Source: JBDKVA01 sp039679375 (GTDB taxonomy: Bacteria > Bacillota > Clostridia > Acetivibrionales > DTU013). From it: DNA of 42,366 nt. Where the stretch lies: positions 1 to 42,366 of the forward strand of contig JBDKVA010000101.1 in the NCBI GenBank assembly GCA_039679375.1, written 5' to 3'. Within the stretch, counting starts at the first letter, position 1. Every line of letters begins with the position of its first letter. Both the position numbers and the translations under genes were made by a program. The notes beneath the pieces are model-generated. The model was given only the letters and a program-made list of their open reading frames with translations, had not been told where the DNA came from and searched no databases. Positions 1-8,776 of the stretch are shown one piece after another.

Positions 1-20
1 GACAATTTTTTTGTCCAAAA

Positions 21-69
21 CTTTCAAAAAAACGGCGAATATCCGGATATTTAACGCTTTTTTTGAAAG
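21..69. repeat. Nested inverted repeat at left edge
   Basis: Outer arms CTTTCAAAAAAA (21-32) and TTTTTTTGAAAG (58-69) are perfect complements and enclose the perfect 14-bp palindrome AATATCCGGATATT (38-51). A separate short inverted repeat GACAA/TTGTC sits at 1-15. The A and T arms would let this act as a terminator for a gene left of the window, but that gene is not visible. Confidence 0.45.
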
Positions 70-131
70 AATTTGGGCGGAAAAATGGGCGAAAAGATGC
101 GTGCAGGACTTTCCGAGCGGACTCCTACAGC

Positions 132-160
132 TTGACTCTATTAAAATGATACACGATAAT
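132..160 (+). promoter_or_regulatory. Sigma-A promoter of SGNH hydrolase gene
   Basis: TTGACT (132-137) and GATAAT (155-160) are separated by 17 bp, close to the vegetative consensus. Transcription would start near 167 and give a leader of about 40 nt before the TTG start at 209. Confidence 0.7.
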
Positions 161-208
161 GGTAATAGCAAGCAATAAAATTACCACAGCAATTAAAGGA
201 GTGATATT

Positions 209-1294
209 TTGTTATATACATTCAATGACGCATGGGTAGCATGGCTTAGCGGAGAAAAATTCCCAATAGCCTTTTTCGGAGACAGTACATATGACGGTAA
301 TACGACTACCGGCTGGGTACAAAATAAATTAGGTATTGAAAGTGTTTCTCCGGCTGCATTTTCAAAGAAGCTCGAAGTACTTTTAAGAGATGCTTCAAAT
401 AATAGTATTCTCAGAATTTATAATGCAGGCTTCAGCGGTACGGTTATGGACGAGAACGATACACGGCTGATAGGAGAATTTGCCGGAACAGCACCGTACA
501 GTGACGCAAAAATGATCGGTATCGGTTTCGGGATTAACGACCGGCTTATGTATCCGGACGCAAAGGCTTTTAAAGAGGGGTTTAAGGCTAAAACCGAGTT
601 TGTAATAAATTGGTGTTATGAAAATGGTAAACAGCCCTTTTTGCTGACAACCCAGGCGGTTGTCAACTGCGGTGTAAGAACCGAATACATCGGAATGTAC
701 CCAATGAGGACAAGCGAATATATTTCTTCCATTTCAAATGAAGTTAAGCGGGAATTAGCACATAAGTATGGCTTGGAGTTGATTGATCTAAACAAGTATA
801 CGGAAGATTATTTGTTATATTCCCAGAGTTCTGCAAACGAGATTATTTCAGACCATACCCATTTTTCTTCAGCCGGACATTTATATGAAGCCGGGTTGCT
901 ATTTTCCAGGATATGCCCGAGAACGATCATAGCCGAGAGCCGTACAAAAATAGATTACTCAAGACAGAAGGTCACGGAATGTGTGCCGGAGGATTGGCTG
1001 ACATTGCCTGAAGCGCCTGTCAATGAATTTAAGGTTTACGTCGATTGCAGGAAGGATGACTCAAAAGACTTGAAAATTATGAACGCCTGGGTATTTGTAA
1101 ACAGCAGGGCTCCAATGACACTTAAGGCTTACAAAAATAAAAGCGCGGCTGTTTATATCAAAGTAAACGGTGAAAAAATGAAGCTTTCAGCCGCAGAAAC
1201 CACTCTCGGGAAGCTTGATATGGGACTGTACAAGCTGGAGGTGTTTACGGGGAAAACGAAGGCAGTAGATTTTCAGGGGTTTGTATTGGAATAG
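209..1294 (+). CDS. SGNH/GDSL-family hydrolase (361 aa)
   Basis: This is a probable serine esterase or acetylesterase of the SGNH hydrolase fold. Block I is visible as FFGDST near residue 24, block III as GFGINDR near 107-113, and the catalytic Asp-His pair as SDHTHFSSAGH near 213-223. About 110 residues follow the catalytic core and look like an all-beta accessory domain, possibly carbohydrate-binding. I see no signal peptide, so it is probably cytoplasmic. The start is TTG with AAAGGAG (195-201) seven bases upstream, and a good promoter precedes it. The substrate cannot be read from sequence; deacetylation of glycans is typical of the family. A second, unrelated-looking SGNH hydrolase lies at 8777-9514. 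Confidence 0.85.
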   Translation: MLYTFNDAWVAWLSGEKFPIAFFGDSTYDGNTTTGWVQNKLGIESVSPAAFSKKLEVLLRDASNNSILRIYNAGFSGTVMDENDTRLIGEFAGTAPYSDAKMIGIGFGINDRLMYPDAKAFKEGFKAKTEFVINWCYENGKQPFLLTTQAVVNCGVRTEYIGMYPMRTSEYISSISNEVKRELAHKYGLELIDLNKYTEDYLLYSQSSANEIISDHTHFSSAGHLYEAGLLFSRICPRTIIAESRTKIDYSRQKVTECVPEDWLTLPEAPVNEFKVYVDCRKDDSKDLKIMNAWVFVNSRAPMTLKAYKNKSAAVYIKVNGEKMKLSAAETTLGKLDMGLYKLEVFTGKTKAVDFQGFVLE

Positions 1295-1393
1295 GTATGG
1301 TTAATTAATTATTAATGGTTCAACCGCCCTGAGTATGGCGCTAAACTACTCTGTTTTCATGCTCGGGAGGAGTTTGTCAATTGCAGATAAGTC

Positions 1394-2287
1394 TTATGAA
1401 TAAATTTTAACTGCATTCATAAGCTTAGGTATACATTCTTCTCCAAAAAGTGCAACATGCCCAAGCCACTGATTGATTTGCCATAAAGACTTTCTTTCTT
1501 TATATCCTGGATCAATTGGATAAACCTCATGGTATGCATTAAAGAAATGTTCAGATACCGGATAAAAGAAGTCAACAGTGGATAGATCTATTTCTCTGTT
1601 CCCATAATAAATACTGCAATCTATCGCTATCATCCGTTTCCCGTCGAAAAGCAGATTACCAGGCCACGGGTCACCGTGAAGCAAAGAAAAGGCTTGCGTT
1701 GGACCGCATATTTCAGGAAGCTTGTTTATGAGTTTTTCTATAGGTACACACTGTTCATACGTCATATTTCCAGCATCTACTGCCATTTTCATTGTATCCC
1801 TCAGTCTTCTCTCACCAAAAAATTCTTCCCACGTATCCATTGGCCTGTTATCTTGCCGGAATATACCTAAATAGCTGTGAGTTTCAAGTCCGCACTTGTT
1901 CCAACTTGTTTTATGAAGAGTAGCAAGCCCTAAACCAAGAGTTTCCCAATCCTTTTTTGTTTCTACGGGCTTTGCATCAATAGCCTCCATAATAAGCAGC
2001 GCCGTACCCTGGATATTGAGAACGCCTATTACGTTTGGAGTTCTTATTTCGGAATTGCCTTTTATATAATTTAGTCCCCAAGCTTCTTGAGTGAATTGAT
2101 CGAATGAGAAAGAGTTTGTACCTGCTTTTACAAAAACGTTGAAGTTCTCACCTTTAAAAATTGCTGCGTCATGCATAGAAGCAACTTTATTATTTATAAT
2201 TGAAAGTATTTTGAACTGCCTGCCTGAATATTCTGTAACAGACTTTTCTATATACTCGTTAAACGTTCCGTCAATAAGCTTTTTCAT
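1394..2287 (-). CDS. Fructosamine/ketosamine-3-kinase family protein (297 aa)
   Basis: The protein belongs to the kinase-like fold shared by aminoglycoside phosphotransferases and fructosamine kinases. The Brenner-type catalytic motif reads LLHGDPWPGN, where fructosamine kinases normally have HGDLWSGN. It is followed by IAIDCSIYYGNREIDLS, matching the metal-binding Asp and the YGxREhDLA signature of fructosamine kinases. The C-terminus with FFNAYHEVYP also fits that family. Likely role: phosphorylating sugar-amine adducts as part of protein deglycation. I chose ATG at 2287 because AAAGGTG (2297-2303) lies nine bases upstream; a GTG at 2299 would overlap this ribosome binding site. The gene stands alone. 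Confidence 0.78.
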   Translation of the reverse strand: MKKLIDGTFNEYIEKSVTEYSGRQFKILSIINNKVASMHDAAIFKGENFNVFVKAGTNSFSFDQFTQEAWGLNYIKGNSEIRTPNVIGVLNIQGTALLIMEAIDAKPVETKKDWETLGLGLATLHKTSWNKCGLETHSYLGIFRQDNRPMDTWEEFFGERRLRDTMKMAVDAGNMTYEQCVPIEKLINKLPEICGPTQAFSLLHGDPWPGNLLFDGKRMIAIDCSIYYGNREIDLSTVDFFYPVSEHFFNAYHEVYPIDPGYKERKSLWQINQWLGHVALFGEECIPKLMNAVKIYS

Positions 2288-2549
2288 TAAATCCAACACC
2301 TTTCTGCAAAATACATCTTCCGATAAACCGCTGCTTTTAGTATATCAAGATTTTTTAATAGTTGCCCGGGCCTATTTTACTTTATTTGAGGGATAAATTA
2401 TCTCATTGTGCCATTATCCCCACCCACCTTGTAACCCGGCGTCAGGAGCATACAGCCCCGCAATAAGAAACCCATGTTGACCCAAAACCATGTTCTAAAG
2501 CAGCTATAACCATATGCGTTCCATTTTATGATGAACAATAAAAAATCCG

Positions 2550-4076
2550 TTATGAATGGCTAGAGAATTTATTTTCAATATTATTTGTAGAGAATTCATA
2601 CCAAACTACATCTTTTTTCTTATATTGTTTATCAACAAAAGAATTAAATAATTCTTCTGTGACGGGTTTACTATCAATAAAGTATGATATGATTGTATTA
2701 CCATTGTTGAAACTTGACTCAGAATATCCTAATATATCACTTTCACATACATTTGGTGTGAATCTCAGTTTTTCATATGAATTGTCTGCCGCACCACCTG
2801 AAGCACAATATGACCCGTCCGTTTTCAGCATCTCTAGACCTCGGTATACGATATTGTAGCCATAAACTGCGTCATTCATATAATGTAGTACTTCAAAATA
2901 TTCAGGATTATCACCAATAGATAATTCAAGAACAACTTCAGGTATTTTATCCCCATCCATATCAAGTATTGTAAAGTGCGTTAGTTTAAAGGGATGTCCA
3001 GGACCTGCTCCATTCTTTAAGAATTTATCCAAAGAAACGTATTTTTCGTCATCTGTGCTGAAAAAATCAACCTTATTTTGCAGTAGTGTTTTGTATGCCT
3101 CAATCGCTAAATTTTGCTCATTTGTAGAAGTAATCTGACTGGCTGGATTATTTGTTGAAATACTGATATTAGAATTTTTTATAAACTTACCTGACATAAT
3201 AACATGGGCACCTGCAAAACTACTAAGAACGTCATTTCCAACCACTTCGACCGTATTTCCATCAAATTTTAAAGCAATTCTTAGGTTGGTTACTTTATCA
3301 TAAAGCACAGCTGTTTTTCGGGAACTATCTGTATATGATGCCACCCCACCCACTTCACCTATATTAGGTTTTGAATATCCGCTAATGTGAAATTTCACTT
3401 TATCTTCCGATAATGTATATATTATTAACGTTGCCGAATCATCATTAACGCTTCCAACCCTGGAATAGTTACCAATTCTATTAGTATCAAGACTTAAGTC
3501 CATGCCATCGGTTTTTATATTACTTTTAATTAAATAAAATTGATACTTAGGAAGAACACCATTATCGTTCCACATGCCTTTTATAATTTTACCCTGGAAA
3601 ATAAAACCACCGAACGAACCACTTACTTGATTTTTTTTATCGAATTCAAAAATATTAATGTATCCATTTGAATAAGTCTGTGCTTCTATTCTTATATTCT
3701 TCTTGTATTTGTCATAATAATAAGTTCCCTCATATCTTGCCGTTACATAAGCACCCTGCATTGATAAGTTACTATCGAAATATCTATCGCTTAAATCAGT
3801 AAAGCCGTCCTTATTACTCATCTTCAGTTCCATATGTATATCAAGGTTATTTATTTTCCCAGCTAAGAGTATTTTATCCAATTGAGATAGATACTCTTGC
3901 AAATTATACCCTTCATTATTGGTTGAACTAACATTTTTAACAGATACAGTTTCTGTCTGACTTATACTTTGTTGAGCATCATTTATTGTGCTACTTACCT
4001 TATTGTCTCTATTACATCCAGAAACAACAAATAGTATACTAAGAATCAAGCAGAACTCAAATATTCTCTTAAGCAT
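2550..4076 (-). CDS. Unrecognised lipoprotein (508 aa)
   Basis: The N-terminus is a lipoprotein signal: MLKR, a hydrophobic stretch, then the lipobox VVSGC with Cys near residue 21, followed by an Asn/Ser/Thr-rich linker. The protein would be anchored outside the cytoplasmic membrane. I recognise no catalytic domain. The segment ILDMDGDKIPEVVLELS in the last third has the DxDGDxxPE spacing of an FG-GAP or EF-hand-like calcium loop, seen in many clostridial extracellular proteins of unknown function. ATG at 4076 is chosen because AAAGGA (4085-4090) is eight bases upstream and the signal sequence begins there; an in-frame ATG at 4115 lacks a ribosome binding site. The gene looks richer in A+T than its neighbours. 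Confidence 0.7.
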   Translation of the reverse strand: MLKRIFEFCLILSILFVVSGCNRDNKVSSTINDAQQSISQTETVSVKNVSSTNNEGYNLQEYLSQLDKILLAGKINNLDIHMELKMSNKDGFTDLSDRYFDSNLSMQGAYVTARYEGTYYYDKYKKNIRIEAQTYSNGYINIFEFDKKNQVSGSFGGFIFQGKIIKGMWNDNGVLPKYQFYLIKSNIKTDGMDLSLDTNRIGNYSRVGSVNDDSATLIIYTLSEDKVKFHISGYSKPNIGEVGGVASYTDSSRKTAVLYDKVTNLRIALKFDGNTVEVVGNDVLSSFAGAHVIMSGKFIKNSNISISTNNPASQITSTNEQNLAIEAYKTLLQNKVDFFSTDDEKYVSLDKFLKNGAGPGHPFKLTHFTILDMDGDKIPEVVLELSIGDNPEYFEVLHYMNDAVYGYNIVYRGLEMLKTDGSYCASGGAADNSYEKLRFTPNVCESDILGYSESSFNNGNTIISYFIDSKPVTEELFNSFVDKQYKKKDVVWYEFSTNNIENKFSSHS

Positions 4077-4430
4077 TTTTGTTATCCTTTCACAGGATGG
4101 CTCGGTGCACTTCATACAAATTTTTAGATACCAGTAACAATAGTATCAGCAATTTCCGATATAGTCAAACAGCGCATTTTACCTCTTCTTATATAGAAAA
4201 CTTCATTTTATTTAGCCTTTTGAATCATGTCCATGCGTAAAATAGGCAATATGTTCAATAGAACTGTTCATTTTAGCAGTGTTAACGTAAATAATCTCTA
4301 TAACAAGACCCACTTCAATTGAAACACTTCGAGCAAGAACCCTATGTGCTCCTGTTTCAAATAAAATAAAATGAATCTGGGTAAATTATTAACTGACAAG
4401 TACAAAATATAAAATTAAGGAAAGAGTTTT
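4077..4430. other. Intergenic region between lipoprotein and yyaL-like gene
   Basis: This 354-bp AT-rich stretch holds no convincing gene. It contains the inverted pair TTCATTTTATTT (4202-4213) and AAATAAAATGAA (4364-4375), the pair TTGAAAC/GTTTCAA near 4318-4360, and inside the latter a hairpin GAGCA-11 nt-TGCTC (4331-4351) that resembles the hairpin repeats at 8674, 19372 and 33673. No clear -35/-10 pair is seen for the downstream gene. Confidence 0.4.
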
Positions 4431-6494
4431 ATGACTGAAAACAGAAAACCAAACAGACTAATACATCAAAAGTCACCTTATTTACTTCAGCATGCAAATA
4501 ATCCTGTAGATTGGTATCCATGGTGTAATGAAGCATTTGAGATTGCTCGTAGTAAATGCTTCCCGATTTTCCTATCTATTGGATATTCGTGTTGTCACTG
4601 GTGCCATGTAATGGAGCGCGAAAGCTTTGAGGATGCAGAAGTAGCTCAACTGCTCAATAAATACTTTATTGCAATCAAGGTGGACCGTGAGGAACGCCCA
4701 GATATTGACAGCATATACATGACCGTATGCCAGGCGCTTACCGGACACGGCGGCTGGCCTATGACAATCATCATGACTCCTGATAAAAAACCCTTCTTTG
4801 CCGGTACGTACTTTCCAAAGCATGACCGTATGGGGCTGCCCGGCATCATAACTGTTCTTGAAAAAGCCTCGCAGGCCTGGAAGGAAAACAGGGATGAAGT
4901 TCTTAAAACAAGCAGCAGTGTAATAGAGTCTCTTTCATCAGCAGAGGAGGCGACCGGGAATGCCAGCCGCAGCTTAGCGGAAATTGACCACAGAGAGCTT
5001 ATAAATACTGCATTTGAGCAATACAAAAATACATTTGACAGCATGCACGGCGGTTTCGGACATGCACCCAAATTCCCTTCTCCGCACATATTTTTCTTTC
5101 TGCTCCGGTACTGGAAAATGACCGGAGATGAAACCGCTTTGAAAATGACGGAAAAGACTCTGGATTCCATGAGACGCGGCGGAATTTTCGACCACATCGG
5201 ATATGGTTTTAGCAGATACTCCACTGACAGGAGCTGGCTGGTGCCTCATTTTGAAAAAATGCTCTATGATAATGCATTACTGGCAATGGCCAACCTGGAG
5301 ACTTACCAGGCGACGGGCAATGGTATTTACGCCCGGACTGCAGAAGAAATATTCACCTATGTCCTGCGGGACATGACTTCTCACGGCGGAGGCTTTTACT
5401 CGGCGGAGGATGCAGACTCAGAAAATGATAAAGGCCAAAAGGAAGAGGGCTTTTTCTACATCTGGAAGCCCGATGAAATCAGGCAGGTCCTCGGCGATGC
5501 CGACGCCGGACGTTTCATGGTCCTTTTCGATATTACAGAAAGGGGCAATTTTGAAGGCCGCAGCATACCAAACACCATAAAAGGAAGCATTCCAGGCAAC
5601 GACCTTGAGTTTGTTGAAACCTGCCGCAAAAAGCTTTTTGAACGCCGCGAAAAGCGGATCCATCCTTTCAAGGACGATAAGATACTGACATCCTGGAATG
5701 CCCTGATGATAGCGGCTTTAGCAATGGGTGGAAGAATTCTTGGCAACTCCATTTACACCACAGCAGCGGAAAAAGCAGCTAATTTTATTCTTTCACAGCT
5801 TGTTGACAAGGATGGCCGTCTTCTGGCAGTTTACCGTGATGCAGTCTCTTCCCTGAAGGGTTATGCGGATGATTACGCATTCATGATCTGGAGCCTTATT
5901 GAACTGTATGAGACGACCTACAAGCCGGAATATCTAAAAAATGCAATAAAGTTGAACAGCGATTTCATCAATCTCTTCTGGGATCAGAAAAACAGCGGAT
6001 TTTTCCTTTACGGCAACGATACCGAACAGCTTATTACCAGGCCAAAGGAAGGCTATGACGGAGCAACTCCTTCAGCGAACTCTGAAGCTGCCGGCAATAT
6101 GGTCAGATTAGCCAGACTGACGGGAATGTATGAACTGGAGGACAGGGCGCGTCAGATTCTAAAAGCATTTTCCGGCAGTATCAAGGGTTATCCGTCCGGT
6201 TTCAGTCATATGCTCAGCGCCGCGATTTTACTTGAAACGCAAGGAACCGAGGTCATTGTATCAGGGGAAGCCGAGAAGGGCGCAGATAAGCTTCTGGATA
6301 TAGTCCGGCAGGGCTTCAGGCCTTTTACCGTATCCTTGCATTATGGCCGGAGCCAGGATGTTTTAAAGGCTTTGATACCTTCCATAGCAAATTACTCTAC
6401 ACTGGACGGGAAGGCTGCAGCATATGTATGCCGTAATTTCATCTGCAATGAGCCTGTAACGGATGCACAACAACTTGTTGAATTGCTGCAGTAG
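4431..6494 (+). CDS. yyaL: Thioredoxin-domain protein of the YyaL/DUF255 family (687 aa)
   Basis: The N-terminal 170 residues form the DUF255 thioredoxin-like domain. They begin with NRLIHQKSPYLLQHANNPVDWYPW and carry the CHWC motif at residues 55-58, in the place of a thioredoxin CxxC. The remaining 500 residues resemble the alpha/alpha barrel of N-acylglucosamine epimerase-like and six-hairpin proteins, with motifs such as GGIFDHIGYGFSRYSTD, FEKMLYDNA and DGATPSAN. The length is typical for bacterial YyaL and its eukaryotic homolog spermatogenesis-associated protein 20. The enzymatic role is not established. The start has AAGGAAAG about eight bases upstream. There is no obvious operon partner. 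Confidence 0.85.
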   Translation: MTENRKPNRLIHQKSPYLLQHANNPVDWYPWCNEAFEIARSKCFPIFLSIGYSCCHWCHVMERESFEDAEVAQLLNKYFIAIKVDREERPDIDSIYMTVCQALTGHGGWPMTIIMTPDKKPFFAGTYFPKHDRMGLPGIITVLEKASQAWKENRDEVLKTSSSVIESLSSAEEATGNASRSLAEIDHRELINTAFEQYKNTFDSMHGGFGHAPKFPSPHIFFFLLRYWKMTGDETALKMTEKTLDSMRRGGIFDHIGYGFSRYSTDRSWLVPHFEKMLYDNALLAMANLETYQATGNGIYARTAEEIFTYVLRDMTSHGGGFYSAEDADSENDKGQKEEGFFYIWKPDEIRQVLGDADAGRFMVLFDITERGNFEGRSIPNTIKGSIPGNDLEFVETCRKKLFERREKRIHPFKDDKILTSWNALMIAALAMGGRILGNSIYTTAAEKAANFILSQLVDKDGRLLAVYRDAVSSLKGYADDYAFMIWSLIELYETTYKPEYLKNAIKLNSDFINLFWDQKNSGFFLYGNDTEQLITRPKEGYDGATPSANSEAAGNMVRLARLTGMYELEDRARQILKAFSGSIKGYPSGFSHMLSAAILLETQGTEVIVSGEAEKGADKLLDIVRQGFRPFTVSLHYGRSQDVLKALIPSIANYSTLDGKAAAYVCRNFICNEPVTDAQQLVELLQ

Positions 6495-6641
6495 CACCTT
6501 TTTGCATATCATTTAATATAATGGTATATCGATTATATGTGAAGGTGTGCCTTTTCATTGAATAAGCGGTTGGGCTGAAGCGATTGTTTGAGATAAACAG
6601 TTCAAGCCGCTTTTCACGCAAAGGCTTTGCGGGTATGTTAT

Positions 6642-8162
6642 ATGTGGTATACTGTTCAATCAGGTGATTCAATTTATTCCATAGCGCAAAGGTTTGGAAT
6701 AACTATGCAGCAGCTTATGACTGCGAATCAGCTTACCAGCAATATCATTAATACCGGTCAGAGGCTGTTTATCCCGATAGAGGTTTCAAAAGTTATCATA
6801 TATACCGTTCAGCCCGGTGATTCGCTATACAAGATAGCTCGAAAGTACAATACCCTCATTGAGAGCATATCCGTGCTCAACAGGCTGCAGAGCATTAACC
6901 TTCAGGTTGGGCAGCGCCTTGTCATCCCACAGTATACGGAGGCTGTAGTAACGGCAGCGAGAGCAAATATACGCAGTGGGCCGGGTACAAATTACCGTAT
7001 CCTGCAGTCCGTTGTTTCCACAACGAGGCTTCCTGTAGTTGAAACAACCCGCGACTGGCTTAAAGTGTCACTTCACAATGGAAATACCGGATGGATTTCA
7101 CGCAACCTGATCAATTACAGGACTTACGGCGGTTCAAAGCCGATTCTTGAAATCGTTGGCTTTTATACTCTTCAGGAAGGACCCGCTCTTCCCGGATCCT
7201 ACCGGTCATTTGTCGACAATACCGCTTTAATATCCGAGTTGCCGCTGTTTATGTACCGTTTTGACCAGGCTGATCCGACTTCCATTGCCAAGTTTGGCGA
7301 ATTCACTGACAACGAAGTGGAAATGCTCGTATCGATCGCACACAGGAATAATACGATGATACTCCCCGTTATCCACAATTTGCTTTATGAAGAGGGCGGA
7401 CGGGAAGCAAGCAGGATAGTTGTTTCAAAAATGGTTGCAACACCTTCCAGCCGTGCAGCTGCCATCCGCAATATTATCGCACTGATCGACCGCTTTGGTT
7501 TCGACGGTGTCAATATCGATATTGAAGATGTATATATGGCGGACAGCGGCAGGCTTTCACAATTTTATACCGAGCTCGGCAGGGCAATGAAGAACCGTGG
7601 GTATTTCCTCTCGGCATCCGTGCCTTCGCGTATAAGAGATTATCCGCCTTTCAACCCGTTTTCAGATCCCTTTGACTATGCTGCTATCGGTGCCGCAGTG
7701 GACCAGTTCATCGTCATGCTATATAATGAACACGGCTGGCCGGGCAGCGGACCAGGGCCCGTTGTGTCCAGCGGCTGGATGACAAAGGTACTTGGTTACA
7801 CCCTGACCAAAATGCCTGCAAGCAAGGTGGTAGCGGCAATATCCGTATTTGGATTTGATTTCAATCTGACAACGGAACGCAATACCTACGTCACCTACGC
7901 CATGGCAGCCGATCTTGCCAGGCGCTATAACAGGAGCATCATATTCGATCAGGATACATTGACGCCTATGTTCTCTTACACGGATGAGCAGGGTAACCAG
8001 CATGAGGTCTGGTTTGAAAACAGCGACAGCATTATTGCAAAAATGAGTCTGGCCTGGCGGCAGGGTATATCCGGTGTAGCGCTGTGGAGGCTCGGTATGG
8101 AGGATCCCGGGGTCTGGCCGCGCATCTCATCGGAAATCGTAGTGAAAAGAGCTATTTGGTGA
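6642..8162 (+). CDS. Spore cortex-lytic type glycosyl hydrolase, LysM-LysM-SH3-GH18 (506 aa)
   Basis: The order of domains is LysM (about residues 3-46, YTVQSGDSIYSIAQRFG), a second LysM (about 51-95, YTVQPGDSLYKIARKY), a bacterial SH3-like domain (about 99-160, ANIRSGPGTNYRIL) and a glycoside hydrolase family 18 barrel (about 168-500). The catalytic strand reads FDGVNIDIED, the form found in SleL/YaaH spore N-acetylglucosaminidases. Those enzymes cleave cortex muropeptides during germination, so the same role is likely. There is no signal peptide, as usual for spore-coat-associated LysM enzymes. I chose ATG at 6642 because it begins just before the first LysM; a TTG at 6627 is possible. A small inverted repeat CGCAAAG/CTTTGCG (6617-6631) lies just upstream and no strong Shine-Dalgarno is seen. 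Confidence 0.85.
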   Translation: MWYTVQSGDSIYSIAQRFGITMQQLMTANQLTSNIINTGQRLFIPIEVSKVIIYTVQPGDSLYKIARKYNTLIESISVLNRLQSINLQVGQRLVIPQYTEAVVTAARANIRSGPGTNYRILQSVVSTTRLPVVETTRDWLKVSLHNGNTGWISRNLINYRTYGGSKPILEIVGFYTLQEGPALPGSYRSFVDNTALISELPLFMYRFDQADPTSIAKFGEFTDNEVEMLVSIAHRNNTMILPVIHNLLYEEGGREASRIVVSKMVATPSSRAAAIRNIIALIDRFGFDGVNIDIEDVYMADSGRLSQFYTELGRAMKNRGYFLSASVPSRIRDYPPFNPFSDPFDYAAIGAAVDQFIVMLYNEHGWPGSGPGPVVSSGWMTKVLGYTLTKMPASKVVAAISVFGFDFNLTTERNTYVTYAMAADLARRYNRSIIFDQDTLTPMFSYTDEQGNQHEVWFENSDSIIAKMSLAWRQGISGVALWRLGMEDPGVWPRISSEIVVKRAIW

Positions 8163-8253
8163 ATACATTACTGAACGGGTTGCTTGCGTTGTCTTCTTGC
8201 AATAGCAGATTTAGAAGATATTACCAAAATATTGCATATTTCCAAAATATCGC

Positions 8254-8282
8254 TTGAACGGCGGCATATTCCGTGATATAAT
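8254..8282 (+). promoter_or_regulatory. Sigma-A promoter of zinc-ribbon gene
   Basis: TTGAAC (8254-8259) and TATAAT (8277-8282) are 17 bp apart. A start near 8289 would give a leader of about 128 nt. Two direct copies of CCAAAATAT (8224-8232 and 8242-8250) lie immediately upstream of the -35. Confidence 0.75.
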
Positions 8283-8288
8283 TATTTG

Positions 8289-8416
8289 TGTATCGCAAAT
8301 GATACATATTATGATTTAATTTGTTTGTAGACCGAACCCTCCTAGTCTGATTTGGAGTATTGGAGTAATAAGTCTAAACCAGTTAAATCCAAATTAGCTG
8401 AGGAGGTAATTTAATC
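8289..8416 (+). promoter_or_regulatory. Structured leader sequestering the zinc-ribbon ribosome binding site
   Basis: The leader begins with a hairpin TGTATC/GATACA (8289-8306). Further on, 8336-8355 can pair with 8389-8407: ATTTGG (8350-8355) with CCAAAT (8389-8394), then CT-G and AG-CT steps, then CCTCCT (8338-8343) with AGGAGG (8401-8406). This gives about 17 pairs, with single-base bulges at 8346 and 8400 and a 33-nt loop. The whole AGGAGG Shine-Dalgarno of the following gene is inside the stem. Translational control by temperature, a ligand or a protein is therefore likely; which one cannot be told. Confidence 0.6.
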
Positions 8417-8629
8417 ATGGCAGACAAGACATTGACCTGCAAGGACTGTAACATGGAGTTCGTATTTTCAGAAGGTGAACAGGCTTTCTACAAGGAGAAG
8501 GGGTTCGAGAATGAGCCTCAGAGATGCCCGGAATGCAGGAAGGCCAAGAAAGCTCAGAGAAGGGGCGGCAATGGCGGCGGCTTCAACAATTCAGGTAGAG
8601 GCAACTACGGCGGCGGCAACAGGTGGTAA
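8417..8629 (+). CDS. Small zinc-ribbon protein with Gly/Arg-rich tail (70 aa)
   Basis: Residues 1-45 carry two CxxC pairs (CKDC and CPEC) separated by about 27 residues, matching the probable zinc-ribbon family found widely in Firmicutes. Basic residues (RKAKKAQRR) follow, and the tail is built of GG, RG and NGG repeats similar to RGG-type RNA-binding tails. The protein may therefore bind nucleic acid; its true role is unknown. AGGAGG (8401-8406) lies ten bases before ATG. A strong promoter, a long structured leader and a strong terminator make this a single-gene transcript, in the manner of cold-shock genes. Confidence 0.82.
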   Translation: MADKTLTCKDCNMEFVFSEGEQAFYKEKGFENEPQRCPECRKAKKAQRRGGNGGGFNNSGRGNYGGGNRW

Positions 8630-8643
8630 CAACCAAAAAAAAT

Positions 8644-8668
8644 GAGAGTCGAAAGACTCTCTTTTTTT
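8644..8668 (+). terminator. Rho-independent terminator after zinc-ribbon gene
   Basis: GAGAGTC (8644-8650), a GAAA tetraloop and GACTCTC (8655-8661) form a perfect 7-bp stem followed by seven T residues. Confidence 0.9.
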
Positions 8669-8673
8669 ATTGA

Positions 8674-8756
8674 TGGAGCAAAGCGAAGTCTGCTCCAAAT
8701 AAGTGATTTCGCTAAGCGATTTTGCGAAGCAAAATGTGTTACTGAAGGAACTCGAT
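8674..8756 (-). repeat. Composite hairpin repeat, copy A (reverse orientation)
   Basis: TGGAGCA (8674-8680), ten bases, then TGCTCCA (8691-8697) form a hairpin. Read on the minus strand it is nearly the same as the hairpin at 33673-33697. Two further hairpins, TCGC/GCGA (near 8709-8719) and ATTTTGC/GCAAAAT (near 8719-8735), follow. The CTCGAT core (8751-8756) is the reverse of the ATCGAG loop found in copies B and C. Confidence 0.5.
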
Positions 8757-8776
8757 GCACCTTTGTTGCCATATAA

